DNA from: Chlorops oryzae
Taxonomy: Eukaryota > Arthropoda > Insecta > Diptera > Chloropidae
Direction of reading: 5' to 3'
NCBI GenBank assembly: GCA_020466095.1
Contig: CM035806.1
Location: 39,680,198-39,744,197 of the forward strand
Length of the DNA stretch: 64,000 nt
Below, piece after piece: positions 58,501 to 64,000 of the stretch. The notes under the pieces are model-generated. The model searched no databases and was not told where the DNA came from. It saw only the letters and a list, made by a program, of their open reading frames with translations. Position numbers and translations under genes: made by a program. Positions within the stretch are counted from its first letter, which is position 1. Each line of letters begins with the position of its first letter.

Positions 58501-59430
58501 TTAATATGCATCTTTTAAAATGAAAAATTTCGGTTTATTAAAATTTCAAAAACCGAAACCTGGTTATGGCAAACCAATGCAAATGGTCACTTAAATCGTG
58601 GTCTTACGAATACAGGCCATCAGATCCGCCAATTGAAATCTTCTACACACTTGAATCTCTTCGTACACTCATTTTCATATGCTCTCTTGAGTTTATAAGA
58701 AAGTCTTAAGAGAGTCTCGTACTGCATCGGATTAACCATAATTCATCTTATGGATGTGTTCACATTGAAAGGGGGCGAGCTATTCGCTGCGTTAATGAGG
58801 GAATTGACGGCGATAGATTTCGATTCGAGCGCACGTTTCGGTTCGAGAACTAAAATGGCCGATACACTGTTTGGAGAGCATTGTTTGACCCAAAAGCTGG
58901 TCCCGTAGGTGTCCGCTTGAGAGAGAATAAACTGTATACCTACCAGTGATAGCACCACAAGTGACAGTTCAAGGGATATGTACAAAAAACCGTTTGAGGG
59001 AACTCTTCTTAAGTAACTAGATTCTCAATTATCTGATAATTGATTATCCGTACATCGATTATCCGGATATCCAGATATCCGACTATCTAGATCTATTCTT
59101 CGCGGTTGTCATAAACGAATCATTGAATTAACCCCTTAATTCGTTGTTTTATTAACCCTTTCAATCCAAAAATACAAAATTACTGAATTAAAGGCCGATG
59201 TTTGAATGAGGTATACATTAAAAGACCAAGATCGTTTAGCGAAGGATTGGATTCAGCTTTGGCGCTTCTTGAAAATCGTTGAAAGAAGAAAATTTTACTA
59301 AAGACGAAAATTTGATTACTAGCAATTGGGGCTTAAGTGCTTAAGTAAAAGTTAAGCATTGTCAGGACTCTATGAAGAGGCCAAGTGCAATCAGCAAAAG
59401 CCAACCTGCAACCAATTTCCATTTAAATAC
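55540..59430. other. Intergenic stretch, sparse features
   Basis: TC microsatellite (55893-55919), TA run (56493-56508), GTCC/GTCT repeats (57050-57130), ATCAG array (57589-57614), and one pogo-like end (58936). Repeat-poor DNA at 56080-56420 has higher GC but no recognised frame. Confidence 0.4.
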
Positions 59431-59433
59431 ATA

Positions 59434-60420
59434 CCCGGCTGGAAATTGCCTATAGAAATCTAGTTACTAGCTAACGCCTAGCTGGATTTGACCGACTAGA
59501 TAAATCTAGCCTGACGCTAGCTTGCGCCTAGCTAGAACCGCGCCTATATGGGCGATGACTAGAACAATCTATACAGGTCCAAGCTAGTTTTTTCTAGGTA
59601 AAGCCCGGACAGAAAACTCTAGCCAGACGCTAGCGAGGGCCTAGCTAGAACCGAGAGAGAAAATTTGGGATAAAACTTTATTCATAATTCTCACTTAGTT
59701 TAAATTCGTGGAAATATAAAACGTGTACTTTGTGTGTTGGCCGTCAGCTTTGGGCAGAGCCAGTATCCTAACAATTGAGGTGTGAACTAGGTGAGAACTT
59801 TAACAAATACCCCGTCAAGGGGACGTGAAAATAAATATTTATGTAAAACAAAGTGATTAACATATGGAATAGGCGCTAGTAGGGATGGGCAAAATGGGAA
59901 AATACATCGATATATATCGTATCGATATATTTAAAAAGCATCGAAATTGAAACGATACTATCGGGGGAGAAATATCGAGCTTTCGATATATCGAATTATA
60001 AATCAGGGTTGGAACTTTACTGCAATTGCAGTAGATCTACTGCGTTTTTTTTGAAAATTTTGACATCTACTGCGACACTGCGAAAAGCTTAAAATCTACT
60101 GCGATTTTCGTCCTTGGTGTCACTCGAATTTTTTTTGTCAACCAAAACTCCTAACGATAACTACCAAAAAAGTACCAATTTTGGTTATACATTATCAACA
60201 CCGCAATTCTATATCGCCGAGCAAAAATATCAGTATAAATTTTCGATATATCGTTTTAAAAATATCGATGTTTTCATGATATCGATATTTTCCCCCATCC
60301 CTAAGCGCTAGCTAACCGAAGCATTGACAAACTAGGAAGGCGCTAGCTAGACTTTACTAGCTAGCCCCAGGATATAAACTACCTAGGGCCTAGCTAGCAC
60401 CGAGGTAGAATTTCCAGCAG
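59434..60420. mobile_element. CTAG-rich element, copy 2
   Basis: CCCGGCTGGAAATTGCC to GAGGTAGAATTTCCAGCAG; dense CTAG in both terminal zones. Interrupted at 59880-60303. Confidence 0.78.
59880..60303. mobile_element. 424-bp hAT-like MITE rich in ATCGATA
   Basis: TIR TAGGGATGGGC...GGGAAAATA / inverse; flanking octamers GGCGCTAG and AGCGCTAG match 7 of 8. TATCGATA/ATCGATAT words cluster at both ends. Confidence 0.85.
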
Positions 60421-61648
60421 AGAATTCCTTACGCAAAATTTTTATTTCTATATCGCTCATTTATTTCAAGGATGTCATATCTAAAAAAAAATGGATTTTG
60501 AGAAAAAACGCGTTTAAAGTTTTCAATTCCCTTGAATTTTGATGAAAAAAGAAGGCCATTCAGAGAGTATACTGAGTATTGATACGAAATTTTTACTCAA
60601 TAGGGGTCTTCACTTAAACGTGTATTTGCCTCGAAAAATTCGAAAAATCGTAAATCAAGAAGGCTTAGAAATTAATGAACGAAATTTTGTATGAAAAATT
60701 TTACACTTTTCCCATTTTCTAATCTTTTCATTTTAAAGGGAATACCCTTAATGTGAGGCATAATACGCCGAATATATTCCCATCATTACCTCAAAAATCG
60801 TATTTCTTGAGATTTGACATCCCTGAAGTAAATGAGCGATATGTAGGTACAAACCTACATATGTAAAATATGTAATTTTCTAAAATCATGTCAACAATTT
60901 TTTCGAAGTTCATCGAACTAGTTCAAAAAAACCCGCCTGTGGAGCTCCCTCTATTTGAGGGTAGTCCAAAACTGATCGGATCAAATCCATTGATGGACTT
61001 CATTTTACTTTCGGGTTATTGTCTGTGTATGTATGTATGTATCTTGTACAAAAGGCATATCATCCCAGCCGGAAATGTCCGTGTGAAACAATCAATGATT
61101 TCAGCATGACATAGAGCCGCGACTCCTCCTGATTATACACCAACTTTCTAATGAAATTAACACACAAGCGGCATTGGCAGTCATAAGAGCATATGTCACG
61201 AGTTGGTCATCGAAAGTGGAGTAGATCTACTCCGTCGTATCGATACCTCTATCGATGACAGTGCCATTGGAGTTGCGATGAATAACATTTCCTCTCGATG
61301 GCGCTTGCCATTGCAATTGAGAAGTACTCAAATTTTCCCCTTGATATTCTTGGTGAAAAAATTAATTAATTGTTCATTTATGAGAAAATTTCCGGCTGGG
61401 ATTGAGCTAGCTGTGTTATTTTGGTAAGAAATTTTAATAAGGACCCATAGACAGACAGGCGGGCGGGCAGAAAAACATAGCTTTTATAAAAAGTTTCGGA
61501 ACGCATCCTTTGCTCAGAATGGTTCGGAAGTTCTTATACTTATTTTTTAACTGATTAGAATAACACAAGGACTTATAGAGGAGAAACTGCAGTCCTCGAT
61601 CGGAAATATTTAAAACGGTAGCACATCAACTCGAAATTTTTTTTCATA

Positions 61649-61754
61649 TACAGTGCACTCTCTCTTAAGCGGAAACCTATGGGACCCAAAAGTATTTCCG
61701 TTTAACAGAGGTGTCCGCTTAAAATTATTGTCCGCAAGGAGAGAGTACACTGTA
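61649..61754. mobile_element. 106-bp pogo-like MITE (TACAGTGTACTCTCT family)
   Basis: TACAGTGCACTCTCTCTTAA to GGAGAGAGTACACTGTA, a complete small copy. Confidence 0.85.
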
Positions 61755-62715
61755 TTCTGTTTATTAGTACTTAGTAGGTATTTCGTCAAGTTTCGGGCTC
61801 TTCTAAAATACGAGAACCAATTGCGGTATTAAAATAAAAATAAAAATAAAAAATAAAAATTAATAAAATTGCTCCAATCTCGCGCATAAAAGAAAAATTC
61901 GCTGCCGAAGAGCACACTCGAAGATCAGAAGAGAAATACAAATGACAAAAGAGAATCTCAATTCGATTGGAAATCCTCTCAGCATGGGCGTCGGAAGGTG
62001 GTGACGCGACACAGGCATGGGGCCGCGCTGTGCCCCTGGACGAAAAATTTCGGAAAATTCTTTAAATCTGACGTCTGTCTGTTTGGTTATGCCTTCCCTC
62101 TTTTTTTTTTTTTTTTTTTTTTGTTTTGTTTGGGTTTTCTTTAACCGTCACTACGCCCATGCCTCTCAGTTAACTGGTCAAAACGATCATAGCGATCGGT
62201 GCAACGAGTGAGTTAGCTGGCCACGAGGCTTTTGCTTCACGCTGCTCGAACTTGGTAACGGGTTAAGACTGAACGAATTATTTTTGTTTTTGTATTTGTT
62301 TTTGTTTTATGGTTTTTCTTCTTTGAGCCGTTTTCGCAGCGTTGTGTGTGATTTCCGACGTTCGGTGTCCGTCCGTCCGTCCGTCCATTCCACCATTCGT
62401 TCGAGTGCGCCTCAACGTTCGAGAGCGTATGTGTGTGTGTTAGTGTTGTGGCGTTTGATCGTTTGGGGTACCCACACCACGGTTGTATTGGTGCTTTTTC
62501 CCAAGGTGTAGATACAAATCGGACGTACGATGCTTGAGAGTTGTTGTTTTCCTTTTGTGCGCGGTTTTTATTTTTCCGATTTTTCTTAGGTTGCTGCCGC
62601 ATTATTGTTGCTGTTGCTGTTGCTGTGTTGTCGTCGTCGTCGTCGCTGATGTTGTTTTTATTGCTTTAGCATGTAAATTGGCAAAGCCGAAGCCCTTGAT
62701 TTCGAGAGAAGCAAC

Positions 62716-62760
62716 TATAAACTTTAGAGCGGAGATTGAGATTCAGTCTTTCCGAAGACC
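62716..62760 (+). promoter_or_regulatory. Candidate TATA + initiator core promoter
   Basis: TATAAA (62716-62721) is followed by a perfect fly initiator TCAGTC (62743-62748 with the A at 62745), so the TATA box starts at -29. No good DPE at +28. Upstream 62330-62700 is GC-richer and repeat-poor with GTCC and TGCTGT runs. It would drive transcription to the right, outside the window. Confidence 0.4.
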
Positions 62761-62799
62761 GTGTCGTGATCGTTAATGTTTGTGGCTTGAACGGAGGAG

Positions 62800-64000
62800 A
62801 TTAGAACGCGTAAATTGCATTGGGAAATACACAGTGCCCATTATAATATACACATATATAAATTAATGTGTATATATTTATTTTTTTTATATTTTTATTC
62901 TTTTTTGTGTTTTCATTTCGCAATAAATATTTTTCTGTGTGAAAAAAAAAGAGAAATAATAGACGAGGCCTCAAAAAGCGAATAGCTCATTTCCATTATA
63001 AGGAAATGCATTTGGGAAAATTTGTGCAAAAGTGTTATAAATTCGAGTGTATATGAATATTAAAGAGCATAATTTTTGAATTAATTACATAAGGCAAAAA
63101 AAAAAAAAAAAAAAAAACAAAACAAAACAAAAAGATCATAAATCCTCAAATTTGAGCTAAAAAATGAGTTTGAGGGACGAACAAAATTTTTAATTAAATT
63201 AAATAAAACGCAACGAAACGAAACTCGAAAAAAGAAATCCTATATATAAAACATATAACGAAAAAATAGAACCAACCTTACACAAAAATGTTGGCCTGAC
63301 TTTGTAATAAAGAAAAAAACTCCAACAACAACCAAAAATGGATTACAACATGTAGGTTCATCTTATCATCCCTAAGAATATTTATCGAACTTAAGTAAAT
63401 CGACAGTAAGAACAATCTTAAGCTGTAATAATCTGATTGAAATATTTGTTAATTCAGCGACGGCCCCGATGAAAAACTTCGCTGGAAAGCTCACCTCACT
63501 GATGACAATCGAAAACATTTTAGGGTTTTCTAAAGAAAAATAAAAAAAAATTTTCTTTTCAATTCCTGCGAAATTCACTTGACGCTAATTTCACTGAAAT
63601 GCTCCATTGGCGTTAGTTCGTTGCGACTAATTAAGAAAAAAAAAATGTTTATCTCATTGAGATGTCACGCCTGTGTTAGCTGAAAAGCAATGCTAAATGT
63701 TTCTCTGAAATCATTAGCTTTTCGATCAGTCGTTCACGAAACGTCCAGGAAACATTCGAATTTGATGACACTCTTCAACTAAGTAGACATTTAAATGCGA
63801 CGCAGTTTTCTCCCATTCTAGATACCTATCAATTGATTGAAAATCAAGCCCTAATTTTTATCTGCTGCCTTATGCTACAGGTATTTTCCACTTATAACGA
63901 AAAGTTTTGGTGTAGCGAAACTTTAACGCGTTTCGATCAATTATATATACGCAGGAATAAGTTTTCTCGAATTAAAAACAGTCCTTGAACTTTTTGAACA
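62800..64000. other. Intergenic or intronic, AT-rich
   Basis: A-runs (63094-63130) and no supported gene. Confidence 0.35.

Overview
This is a eukaryotic, AT-rich, intron-containing and transposon-dense window. It fits a higher (schizophoran) fly, possibly a tephritid fruit fly. The diagnostic genes are a three-exon fly-type RpS23 and a complete Megator (Mtor/TPR) gene. DINE-1-like repeats, an irritans-type mariner, and many hAT, Harbinger and pogo-like miniature elements agree with this. The species cannot be fixed from the sequence alone.

Two protein-coding genes are firmly supported. RpS23 (27683-28814, +) encodes small ribosomal subunit protein uS12 of 143 aa. Mtor (49205 down to 36814, -) encodes the nuclear-basket/spindle-matrix coiled-coil protein of 2343 aa in five exons. 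A sixth, alternative terminal exon (34864-35009) would give about 2387 aa with a different C-terminus. The two genes converge on a 6 to 8 kb repeat-filled gap. They are unrelated functionally (ribosome; nuclear pore).

Layout. 1-17.2 kb: intergenic, with nested TIR elements (888-1838), a 425-bp TA-flanked element in two inverted copies, DINE-1-like elements with tandem internal units and GACA arrays, a CTAG-rich element and a non-LTR fragment. 17.2-22.7 kb: fewer repeats, with two candidate 5' UTR exons on the + strand. 22.7-23.6 kb: a near-perfect 457-bp-arm hairpin. 24.5-27.5 kb: nested MITEs that run up to the RpS23 promoter. 27.7-28.9 kb: RpS23. 28.9-34.8 kb: repeats, hAT elements and a BED-finger remnant. 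34.9-49.2 kb: Mtor, with a dead mariner in its last intron, a degenerate duplicated exon fragment plus a DINE-like and a hAT element in intron 2, and pogo-like/hAT MITEs in intron 1. 49.3-55.5 kb: a stack of nested elements (E-type MITE, hAT, Harbinger), then a large ATC microsatellite with an R1-clade-type retrotransposon tail. 55.5-64 kb: sparse intergenic DNA, a second CTAG-rich element, and a TATA+Inr promoter candidate at about 62.7 kb.

No rRNA, no convincing intact tRNA, no CRISPR and no viral gene was seen. Many element boundaries rest on target-site duplications, or on filled/empty site pairs, visible inside the window. Family names for MITEs are inferences from TIR and TSD type only.
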